Shown here in pieces: positions 1 to 6,315 of a DNA stretch of 10,166 nt (its first letter is position 1; each line of letters starts with the position of its first letter). The stretch covers positions 1 to 10,166 of the forward strand of contig CACYDO010000184.1 in assembly GCA_902773165.1 (NCBI GenBank), read 5' to 3'. Under the pieces are notes generated by a model. That model was not told where the DNA came from and did not search any database. It saw only the letters and a list, made by a program, of their open reading frames with translations. Both the position numbers and the translations under genes were made by a program. This DNA comes from an uncultured Ruminococcus sp. (GTDB lineage Bacteria; Bacillota; Clostridia; Oscillospirales; Acutalibacteraceae).

Positions 1-11
1 CGGAACTGCCC

Positions 12-27
12 CCGGGTGCGTACCCGG
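12..27 (-). other. GC-rich hairpin just past the glmS stop
   Basis: Four bases past the TAG stop of glmS (31-33) there is a perfect 6-bp inverted repeat, CCGGGT/ACCCGG, with a 4-base loop. It could stabilise the 3' end of the mRNA or be part of a terminator. The bases that follow on the minus strand (positions 11-1) are G-rich and have no T-run, so it does not meet the usual criteria for an intrinsic terminator. The window edge hides what lies further downstream. Confidence 0.35.
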
Positions 28-30
28 CGA

Positions 31-1860
31 CTATTCTACTGTTACGGATTTTGCAAGATTTCGGGGCTGGTCTACGTCGTTTCCTCTTTGAACGGCTGTG
101 TAATAAGCGATCAGCTGGAGCGGAACGCAAACGAGCATGGGGAGAAGAAGCTCTTCAAAATCCGGTACTTTAAGCACATAATCGGCAACATCGGCAGGAA
201 CATCGTCGCTTTCCTTGCAGATCATGACCACCTTAGCACCGCGTGCCTTTACTTCCTTGATGTTGCTTACGGTCTTTTCGTAAAGATCGGACTGTGTGGC
301 AACTGCTACAACAGGCATGCTCTCGGTGATAAGCGAGATCGTTCCGTGTTTAAGTTCGCCTGCCGCGTAGCTCTCGGAGTGAATGTAGGATATCTCCTTG
401 AGCTTAAGGCTGCCCTCCATGCTCAGAGCATAGTCAAGACCTCTTCCGATGTAGAGAAGACTGTCTGCCGATACAAGCTTTGTGGATATCTTCTGAGCAA
501 TCTCCGTTGTTGATTCAATGACTTTGGATACCATGTCGGGAGTTTCAAGAAGCTTTGAGGTGTAATACTTGTATTTCTCCTCGTCGATCGTACCGTTTGC
601 AAATGCAAGCTCAAACGCAAAGAGATACATTACTGAAAGCTGAACCATGTATGCTTTTGTAGAAGCAACGGAAATTTCCGGGCCTGCGTGTGTGTAGATC
701 AGCATGTCTGCTTCTCGTGCGATGGTGCTGCCCATTGCATTGACAATTGCAAGCGTAGCCGCGCCCTTTTTCTTTGCAAGACGCATTGCCGCAAGGCTGT
801 CTGCCGTTTCGCCGCTCTGCGATACGATGATGATAAGATCGCCCTTACCGATGATCGGATCTCTGTAACGGAATTCGCTTGCGATATCTACCGTTACGTG
901 CTTGCGCGCGATCTTCTCCATTACGTACTTGCCAACCATACCGGAGTGCATTGCCGTGCCGCACGCTACGATAAAGATATTATTTATCTTGCGCAGGGCC
1001 TCCGGAGTAATGTTGCATTCTTCTAAGTTCGGCATACCGTCTGTGATTCTTGGTATAATTGTATTTTTGATAGCGGTAGGCTGCTCGTTGATCTCCTTTA
1101 TCATGTAGTGGGGATAACCGCACTTTCCTACGGCGTTAACGTCCCAGTCTGCCGTTTTAAGCGTTTTGACGATCGGGCGATAGTGGTTATCGTAAACCTT
1201 GATACCGTCTTTGCTTAGAACTGCGATCTCATCGTGTTCAAGCAGATAATAATCCCGGGTATATTCGATTATAGCCGGGACGTCTGAGGCAATGAAGCTT
1301 TCTCCTTCACCTACGCCGATAACAAGCGGACTTTCCCTTCTGACAGCGAAAACTGTATCGGGATAATTCTCAAATACAATGCCCAGCGCAAAGCTGCCGC
1401 GCAGATCCTGAGTTGTTCTGATTATAGCCTTGATCGGGTCGCTGATATAGTTGTAATAATGATCGAGAAGCTGAGCAACGACTTCAGTATCGGTGTCGCT
1501 GAGGAATGTTCTTCCGTCATTTATAAGGAACTCTTTAAGCTCCTTGTAGTTCTCGATAATTCCGTTGTGTACAAGAGTTACCTTTGCGCCGCTGTGGGGA
1601 TGGGAGTTAATGTCAGATGGCTCTCCGTGAGTAGCCCAGCGTGTATGACCGATTCCGGCAGTGCCTTTTGGCTTTCCTTCGGAATCCATCTTAGCAATAA
1701 GATCCTTGAGCTTGCCTTTTGATTTAGCAACGGTTATCTTTCCTTCTTCAAAAACGGCAATTCCTGCCGAGTCTTATCCTCTGTATTCCAGTCTTGTGAT
1801 CGCGTTGACAAGGACGTCGGAGCAGTCTCTGTGTCCGACATAACCAACTATTCCGCACAT
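31..1860 (-). CDS. glmS: Glucosamine-fructose-6-phosphate aminotransferase (GlmS), reading frame broken by an in-frame TAA at codon 29
   Basis: GlmS turns fructose-6-phosphate and glutamine into glucosamine-6-phosphate, the entry step to UDP-GlcNAc, peptidoglycan and amino-sugar glycans; it is cytosolic. The frame begins ATG-TGC at 1860, giving MCGIVGYVGH with the N-terminal Cys nucleophile of class-II glutaminases, and runs 609 codons, the normal family length. Seen in the full-length frame: HTRWATHG at about 72-79 (glutamine site); then, in the two SIS sugar-binding domains, VACGTAMHSG, VSQSGETADS and ASTKAYMVQL; then ESYAAGELKHG; and the C-terminal LAKSVTVE. A GGAGG ribosome site 7 bases upstream supports the 1860 start. 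Codon 29 is TAA where the family has Tyr (EYRG-stop-DSAGIAV). A product restarting at Met58 (1689) would be 552 residues and would lack the catalytic Cys, leaving the isomerase half only. The identity is certain; whether the gene works in this strain is not. Confidence 0.95.
1774..1776 (-). other. In-frame nonsense codon in glmS (expected Tyr29)
   Basis: On the minus strand the frame reads GAA TAC AGA GGA TAA GAC TCG, i.e. E-Y-R-G-stop-D-S. The motif RGYDSAG is nearly universal in GlmS, so the stop stands for Tyr and is one base away from TAT or TAC. No frameshift is involved: the frame is the same on both sides. The frames of four other genes here (1917-3968, 4919-6025, 7911-9119, 9129-10139) end in TAA, so TAA is an ordinary stop in this genome. 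Confidence 0.93.
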
Positions 1861-1867
1861 GATTATT

Positions 1868-1872
1868 CCTCC
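1868..1872 (-). promoter_or_regulatory. Ribosome binding site of glmS
   Basis: GGAGG on the minus strand, 7 bases before the ATG at 1860. It fixes the true start of glmS upstream of the internal stop. The possible restart at 1689 has only an AAGGA about 13 bases away, which is poorly placed. Confidence 0.85.
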
Positions 1873-1916
1873 AATTATTTGTTTTTCTTATATGTATGTT
1901 GTGTTGCTTAATATGC

Positions 1917-3968
1917 TTATCTCTTCTTTTTAGAAGACTTTGACTTCTTCTTGCCGGAGTTTTTCGGCTTATTCTCGCTGTTTGAGTTATTGCTTACGGG
2001 CTTTTCAGCTGATTCCTTCGGCTTGTTTTCTTTAGAAGCTTTTTCCTGATGTTCTTTTTCCTGATCTGCTGCACTTCCGCCTTCGTTAAGCTTATGGTGG
2101 AAGGTGGGAACGATCTGTGCAAGCAGCTCTACGGTGCGGTCAGAGTCGTTTTCGTTTGCCGCTTCCTTAAGCTCCTGAAGCTCTCCTAAGAATTTGTCGG
2201 GATTTATCTCGATCTGATTCCCGATAAAAATTTTCTTGTTATCAGTTTCGTCAAGTCCTTCTTCGTTCATAAGAAGCTCCTCGTACAGCTTTTCTCCGGG
2301 GCGCAGTCCTGTAAATTTGATCTCAACGTCCTGATAAGGAACCTTGCCGTACATTCTGATAAGATTCTCCGCCAATGTCACTATTTTGACAGGCTCGCCC
2401 ATATCGAGAACGAATATCTCGCCGCCGCTAGCCATAGCGCCTGCCTGGAGAACAAGCGATACAGCCTCCGGAATGGTCATAAAGTAGCGGATGATATCGG
2501 GGTGAGTAACGGTAACAGGCTTTCCTGTTTCGATCTCTCGTCTGAAAAGCGGAATAACAGAGCCGTTGCTGCCCAGAACATTTCCGAAACGGGTCGTAAC
2601 GAAATCGGTCTGTGTGTAATTCTGCGCCATGTATTGAATTATCATCTCGCAGCAGCGCTTTGTTGCACCCATTACGTTTGTGGGGTTAACTGCTTTATCG
2701 GTCGATATCATGACGAATTTTTCAACATTATAATACTCTGCAAGAGTTGCGCAGTTGAATGTGCCGAAAATGTTGTTCTTTACAGCCTCTTCCGGCACGG
2801 TTTCCATAAGCGGAACGTGCTTGTGGGCTGCTGCGTGGAATACAATGTTCGGACGGTATGTTTTGAAAATGAGATTCATCTTGTCATAATCACGGACAGA
2901 AGCTATGAGCGTTACGAGATTTACGTTTTCTTTTCCGTAATCCATGTAAAGCTCCTGCTGGATCTCATAGGCATTGTTTTCATATATATCTACAATAATG
3001 ATCTGCTTCGGATTATATTTGCAGATCTGACGTACAAGCTCGCTTCCGATAGATCCGCCGCCGCCTGTTACCATGCAGACCTTTCCCGAGATAAATGCCT
3101 TTACATCGCTGCTGTCAAAGCGAACAGGCTCTCTGCCCAAAAGGTCTTCAATTCGGATATCCTGAACCTTTGACATGATCTGAGTGTTGCCATTGTCATC
3201 GGCAAGCATCTGGGTGAGGTAGGGAATAATCTTGATCTTGCAGCTCGTTTCCGAAGCAAGGTCGAGAATACGCTTCCTGTCCTTTTCGTCAAGTGAGGGA
3301 ATAGCAAGGATAATGAGATCCACAGCTTCCTTCCTGCACCATTTTGATATCTCGTTCGTTGTTCCTCTGACGGGAATGCCCATGATGTTTGTACCCTGTT
3401 TATCGGGATCGTCATCAACAATACACACAGGCTCGTATTTGTGGGCAGGGTTTTTGGGGTCGTTGACCGAGTTTTTGATCTCTTTGAGGATCATATGGCA
3501 GGCTTTGCCCGCACCGATTATCATTGTTCTCTGCTTCTGATATTTTTTTCCGTCAACAGCAATCGTCAGGAATGTCTGACGGAAGATGAATCTGAAAAGA
3601 ACGATACCTGCTGTTCCTAATAAAAATGAAATGATGATATACTGCCACTGCGGCTGCGCATTAAAGGCGTTTGCAAGAAGAACGGTCAGACCGTTTCCTA
3701 TAAGCATTCCCAAAAGGCACGATAAATAATCTTTAGCGTCAAAATATCGCCAAAGCTTATTATATGCGCCGAAAACGTAAAGGGAGAAGAAACACATCAA
3801 TACATTTATCAACATATATATGATAAGACTTTGACGAGAATAACCAAGCATTGGGTTTGTCCAGAAATAAAAGAAAGACAGCAAAAAGCTGGTAAGAATA
3901 CCACTTAAAAGAACGATAAACGCGTCTGCAAACATCAGGACAATTTTTCGTACATTCATTTTTTCCAT
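1917..3968 (-). CDS. Membrane-bound nucleotide-sugar 4,6-dehydratase/epimerase, FlaA1/WbpM/CapD family
   Basis: This is a 683-residue polysaccharide-biosynthesis protein. Members typically convert UDP-GlcNAc to a 4-keto-6-deoxy sugar that leads to bacillosamine-, QuiNAc- or FucNAc-type sugars. Order of parts: four hydrophobic segments near 8-35, 47-68, 82-101 and 110-130; a first Rossmann-like domain with IIGAGKAC near 150-157; then the short-chain dehydrogenase domain with TGGGGSIG (301-308) for NAD(P), HAAAHKHVP (378-386), STDKA (422-426) and MGATK (433-437). Met433 stands in the Tyr position of the usual YxxxK pair, as in WbpM-type large dehydratases. The last 55 residues or so are Lys/Ser/Asn/Glu-rich low complexity, an addition to the core. 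The start is chosen because TGAGG lies about 10 bases upstream of ATG 3968. It is first in a unit with glmS, 57 bases downstream. The exact sugar substrate cannot be read from sequence; 4-epimerase or 5-inverting activity is the alternative. Confidence 0.92.
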   Translation of the reverse strand: MEKMNVRKIVLMFADAFIVLLSGILTSFLLSFFYFWTNPMLGYSRQSLIIYMLINVLMCFFSLYVFGAYNKLWRYFDAKDYLSCLLGMLIGNGLTVLLANAFNAQPQWQYIIISFLLGTAGIVLFRFIFRQTFLTIAVDGKKYQKQRTMIIGAGKACHMILKEIKNSVNDPKNPAHKYEPVCIVDDDPDKQGTNIMGIPVRGTTNEISKWCRKEAVDLIILAIPSLDEKDRKRILDLASETSCKIKIIPYLTQMLADDNGNTQIMSKVQDIRIEDLLGREPVRFDSSDVKAFISGKVCMVTGGGGSIGSELVRQICKYNPKQIIIVDIYENNAYEIQQELYMDYGKENVNLVTLIASVRDYDKMNLIFKTYRPNIVFHAAAHKHVPLMETVPEEAVKNNIFGTFNCATLAEYYNVEKFVMISTDKAVNPTNVMGATKRCCEMIIQYMAQNYTQTDFVTTRFGNVLGSNGSVIPLFRREIETGKPVTVTHPDIIRYFMTIPEAVSLVLQAGAMASGGEIFVLDMGEPVKIVTLAENLIRMYGKVPYQDVEIKFTGLRPGEKLYEELLMNEEGLDETDNKKIFIGNQIEINPDKFLGELQELKEAANENDSDRTVELLAQIVPTFHHKLNEGGSAADQEKEHQEKASKENKPKESAEKPVSNNSNSENKPKNSGKKKSKSSKKKR

Positions 3969-4060
3969 AATACTACAACCTCAGAATAATTCATAATATG
4001 AATAAATTAACAGTAAATGTACCGCATTGAATAATAACCAATATATATTTAAACAATTTC

Positions 4061-4090
4061 ATTATAACATAATAGTAAGAGTTATGTCAA
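4061..4090 (-). promoter_or_regulatory. Consensus sigma-A promoter for the dehydratase-glmS unit
   Basis: Reading leftward, TTGACA (4090-4085) and TATAAT (4066-4061) are both perfect matches to consensus, separated by 18 bp. Transcription should start near 4054, leaving a leader of about 86 nt before the ATG at 3968. That leader is too short for a glmS ribozyme or most riboswitches. Confidence 0.85.
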
Positions 4091-4491
4091 TCAAATTATG
4101 ACGATTTGTAACTTTTATGCGGCTTTTTGTGAGATATCGGGCTGATTTATAACAAAGAGGTTATTGGTATTCTTTTAAAATTTTTATTAAGAATAAAAGT
4201 AGTACTGCTTCTGCACGTAGTACCGGATAGATCCACACGCTGAATTGCGTTTCTCTGAGTCGGAAAAATCTCTGTAAGTCAGTCTGTAGTAGTTTTACTT
4301 CCTATTTATCCCTTTTCATTATATATAAGGCAGTATTTGCAGGAACATTTTATGTGCATATGCATAAAGGTTACGGAAATGTAATAATATATCCTTGCAA
4401 GGCAGTGCAAAGACGCAAAAAACAAATTTTCTATTGTAAAATATGCACAAAAAATATGGAGCAAATTTTACATGTGAAAATAAAGAAAAAG

Positions 4492-4534
4492 TGTAACCTT
4501 AAAAAAGTAAAAGACGATTTTTAAAAAGGTTACA
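4492..4534. repeat. 9-bp inverted repeat TGTAACCTT/AAGGTTACA
   Basis: Perfect 9-bp arms at 4492-4500 and 4526-4534. The inner A-run and T-run could extend the stem by about five pairs with a two-base bulge. A further copy of AAGGTTAC lies at 4367-4374. It may be a regulator site or a small-RNA hairpin; neither is proven. Confidence 0.45.
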
Positions 4535-4538
4535 ACAT

Positions 4539-4550
4539 ATTGTGCACAAT
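4539..4550. repeat. Perfect 12-bp palindrome ATTGTGCACAAT
   Basis: The full 12 bases are self-complementary. Such a dyad is a typical operator form for a dimeric repressor. It sits 13 bases upstream of the -35 element of the candidate rightward promoter at 4563-4591, a position that could allow control. Related half-sites (ATATGCACA) occur at 4441-4449 and, inverted, at 4353-4361. Confidence 0.45.
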
Positions 4551-4562
4551 TACTGCAATTAG

Positions 4563-4591
4563 TTGATAAAGTGCAGAAATAATTCGATAAT
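4563..4591 (+). promoter_or_regulatory. Candidate distal rightward promoter
   Basis: TTGATA (4563-4568), 17-bp spacer, GATAAT (4586-4591): five of six matches in each hexamer. A transcript from here would start near 4598 and carry a leader of about 320 nt into the CHAP-dockerin gene, passing through the hairpins at 4698-4765. In DNA this AT-rich, chance matches are common, so confidence is moderate. Confidence 0.4.
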
Positions 4592-4624
4592 ATTATTTCT
4601 ACGGTATGGCTCGCGAGTTATATG

Positions 4625-4682
4625 TGAATAAAATGTAAATAAAGTATGATGAATTAAATTCCTGTTTTTGAATAAAATGTAA
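4625..4682. repeat. Pair of exact 14-bp direct repeats TGAATAAAATGTAA
   Basis: Copies lie at 4625-4638 and 4669-4682 with a 44-bp period, close to four helical turns, so both would face nearly the same side of the DNA. This fits paired activator or repressor sites. The low complexity of the sequence leaves chance or a small duplication possible. Confidence 0.4.
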
Positions 4683-4697
4683 TCTAAAAATTAATTT

Positions 4698-4765
4698 TGC
4701 GGTTTGTTTTAATGACAATAAAGAAAATAATTCTCCAAAAACCGCATGGTTGAGCCGTTTTTGGA
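4698..4765 (+). repeat. Two overlapping inverted repeats forming alternative hairpins
   Basis: TGCGGTTT (4698-4705) can pair with AAACCGCA (4739-4746). TCCAAAAAC (4734-4742) can pair with GTTTTTGGA (4757-4765), a 9-bp stem with a 14-base loop. The two structures share 4739-4742, so they exclude each other, as in attenuators. If transcription starts at about 4598 this lies within the leader of the CHAP-dockerin gene. Confidence 0.4.
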
Positions 4766-4820
4766 ACTCAGCAGCGTGAAAGTGCGACGAAGCTGTAATA
4801 CTTTTTGTGCAGAAAAACTG

Positions 4821-4849
4821 TTTCCATTTTTCAAAGATTATGGTAGAAT
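4821..4849 (+). promoter_or_regulatory. Candidate proximal promoter of the CHAP-dockerin gene
   Basis: TTTCCA (4821-4826, four of six), a 17-bp spacer and TAGAAT (4844-4849, five of six), preceded by TG one base upstream to give an extended -10. Transcription would start near 4856, leaving a leader of about 63 nt that contains a small TCCGG-CTT-CCGGA hairpin. A ribosome site GGTGA (4908-4912) lies 6 bases before the ATG. Confidence 0.55.
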
Positions 4850-4918
4850 AAAAAGCGAAATACAGGAAGCATACTCTTTTGCGGGGAGTCCGGCTTCCGG
4901 AAAAGACGGTGAATACCA

Positions 4919-6025
4919 ATGAGAAAAAACACAAAAACCCTTAAATTAGTGGCTTGCATGTCTTTGATCGTTGCACTGGCAATCTCCGCATTGAGCCTTT
5001 CGGTTCGTGCTACACATGAGAATACACACGGCAACACGGGAGATCAGGCTTCCGATATTGTCGGAGTTGCTTCAACACAGGTGGGATATTACGAAGGCGG
5101 TGACGGCTACACGAAGTACGGTGACTGGTACGGACTTCCGTACAGTGACTGGTGTGCGATGTTCGTTTCCTGGTGCGCAAATCAGGCAGGCGTAAGCACA
5201 GACGTATTTCCGAGCTTTGCACTCTGCTCCGCAGGTGCAGACTGGTTTATTTCCCAGGGTCGTTTCCATTATGCCGGCAGCTATGCTCCGCAGGCAGGCG
5301 ACCTGATCTTCTACTCCTCCTACGGCAATATCTATCACGTAGGTCTTGTAACAGGATCGGACGGAAGCAACGTTTACTCGATCGAAGGCAACTACAACGA
5401 AGCAGTTTATAATGTAAGCTATCCTCTCAGCTACGGCGATATCATGGGTTATGCTACTCCGGCATACGGAACACAGGCTTCCGTTGTCACACAGGACAAG
5501 CAGAACGTTGAAGAAGACAGCGCCGAAACACCTGAAGAGGTAACATCAGCAGCAGATACCGACGAGAACGATACAGAAGTTGTCGAAGAGCAGATCAGCG
5601 AAGAAGCTCAGACAGAGGAAGAAAGCTCTGAGACGGTTCAGGCTGTTGAAGAAAACGAGGAAGTACAGACAGCAAACGACAATCAGACAGAGTCTGATAC
5701 CGATGTTGACAGTGAAGACGTCGTTGTATCCGATATTTCGGACAATGAGGAGACAGAGACAAGCGTTGACAGCAGCAGTGATGATATCACGACAGACAGC
5801 GACAAGAAAGAGGATAAAAAGACAAGCGTAAGCATTCTTTGCGGTGACGCTAATGGTGACGGCACTGTGGATTCAGCAGACGCACTTCTTATCCAGCGTT
5901 ATCTTGCCGGTAAGATCGATGATAAGACCGAGAAGTTCAACATACTCAGTGCAGACGCTGATATCTCCGGAGAGATAGACGTAGAAGACGCACTTTTCGT
6001 TCTTGAGCTTTCCATTGCGGCATAA
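4919..6025 (+). CDS. Secreted CHAP-domain cell-wall hydrolase with C-terminal dockerin
   Basis: The 368-residue protein is built in four parts. (1) A Sec signal peptide, with a basic start then a hydrophobic core to about 27, likely cut after VRA (31). (2) A CHAP-type cysteine amidase/endopeptidase domain at about 45-182, with Cys79 in SDWCAMFVSW, His140 in YHVGLV and the IEGN motif (155-158) as the usual Cys-His-Glu/Asn set; such domains cut peptidoglycan amide bonds. (3) A Ser/Thr/Glu/Asp-rich linker at about 190-302, strongly acidic. (4) A dockerin at about 308-367 with two calcium loops, D310-ANGDGTVDSA-D321 and D346-ADISGEIDVE-D357, the usual cohesin-binding pair. It probably acts outside the cell, docked to a scaffoldin, in wall remodelling, release or competition. 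It is a single-gene unit: a long regulatory region in front, a strong terminator behind. An NlpC/P60 label is the near alternative for the catalytic domain. Confidence 0.92.
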   Translation: MRKNTKTLKLVACMSLIVALAISALSLSVRATHENTHGNTGDQASDIVGVASTQVGYYEGGDGYTKYGDWYGLPYSDWCAMFVSWCANQAGVSTDVFPSFALCSAGADWFISQGRFHYAGSYAPQAGDLIFYSSYGNIYHVGLVTGSDGSNVYSIEGNYNEAVYNVSYPLSYGDIMGYATPAYGTQASVVTQDKQNVEEDSAETPEEVTSAADTDENDTEVVEEQISEEAQTEEESSETVQAVEENEEVQTANDNQTESDTDVDSEDVVVSDISDNEETETSVDSSSDDITTDSDKKEDKKTSVSILCGDANGDGTVDSADALLIQRYLAGKIDDKTEKFNILSADADISGEIDVEDALFVLELSIAA

Positions 6026-6043
6026 TTATTAAGTGGTAAAAAT

Positions 6044-6074
6044 CGCCGGTACGTTTTTCGTACCGGTGTTTTTT
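6044..6074 (+). terminator. Intrinsic terminator after the CHAP-dockerin gene
   Basis: CGCCGGTACG pairs with CGTACCGGTG (10 bp including one G-U), loop TTTTT, followed at once by six T (6069-6074). It begins 18 bases past the TAA stop. An A-run on the left side means it could also act in reverse. It separates this gene from the export operon. Confidence 0.93.
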
Positions 6075-6140
6075 CGCGTTAAGCTTCCAATTTCAACACT
6101 ATCAGAACTGATTTTTACATAAGATAGGGTAAAATAACTA

Positions 6141-6169
6141 TTGAAAAAAATGCCGTATAATGATATAAT
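6141..6169 (+). promoter_or_regulatory. Promoter of the glycan export operon
   Basis: TTGAAA (6141-6146, five of six), 17-bp spacer, TATAAT (6164-6169, perfect). A second TATAAT at 6156-6161 is too close to this -35 to be its partner. Expected start of transcription is near 6176, about 140 nt before the first gene. Confidence 0.8.
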
Positions 6170-6177
6170 CAAATCGT

Positions 6178-6315
6178 TTATGATTGCTTTATTTCCGTTG
6201 GGAATAAAGTCATAATTCTATAGAATGTATGCAGAAGGTCAGGACTGCACGCATGAACAGCGGTTGATCCGCGAGGGTTATTTCAAATTTATTTCAAAAT
6301 TACAAAGAAAAGAGG
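6178..6315 (+). promoter_or_regulatory. Structured 5' leader of the export operon
   Basis: The transcript would begin almost directly with a long hairpin, 6178-6215. TTATGA pairs with TCATAA outside a 3-base bulge, then CTTTATTTCC pairs with GGGAATAAAG (one U-G) around a 3-base loop. A 12-bp palindrome ATTCTATAGAAT follows (6215-6226), then TGCAG/CTGCA (from about 6230) and GCGG-TTGAT-CCGC (6259-6271). No U-run follows the big hairpin, so it is not a plain terminator. I do not recognise a known riboswitch class; mRNA stabilisation is equally possible. Confidence 0.45.

Larger units (their letters stand above)
3969..4918. other. Long AT-rich non-coding region between divergent genes
   Basis: This stretch of about 950 bases separates the leftward dehydratase gene from the rightward CHAP-dockerin gene. 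It is clearly richer in A+T than the genes around it. No convincing protein gene was found: a 111-codon minus-strand frame at 4599-4934 has no ribosome site or recognisable motif. It contains the leftward promoter (4061-4090), two candidate rightward promoters (4563-4591, 4821-4849), several perfect palindromes (4355-4364, 4393-4402, 4539-4550), inverted repeats (4435-4442 with 4465-4472; 4492-4500 with 4526-4534; 4734-4742 with 4757-4765) and a 14-bp direct repeat (4625-4638, 4669-4682). Confidence 0.8.

Noticed and set aside
1774..1776. Stop-codon reassignment or programmed readthrough to explain the TAA in glmS
   Set aside because: TAA is the normal terminator of four other genes in the window, and no readthrough context or stem directly after the codon was seen.
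2502..3173. 223-codon plus-strand open frame
   Set aside because: It lies wholly antisense to the dehydratase gene, whose motifs are unmistakable; the translation is Cys/Arg-rich with no domain.
4353..4548. DnaA-box-like sequences (ATATGCACA twice, TTGTGCACA) suggesting an origin
   Set aside because: Each differs from TTATNCACA by one base, and neither dnaA, dnaN nor other origin genes are nearby; better explained as general dyads.
4599..4934. 111-codon minus-strand frame in the intergenic region
   Set aside because: Covers the promoter area of the CHAP gene, is rich in Phe/Ser/Lys as expected from AT-rich DNA, and has no recognisable domain.
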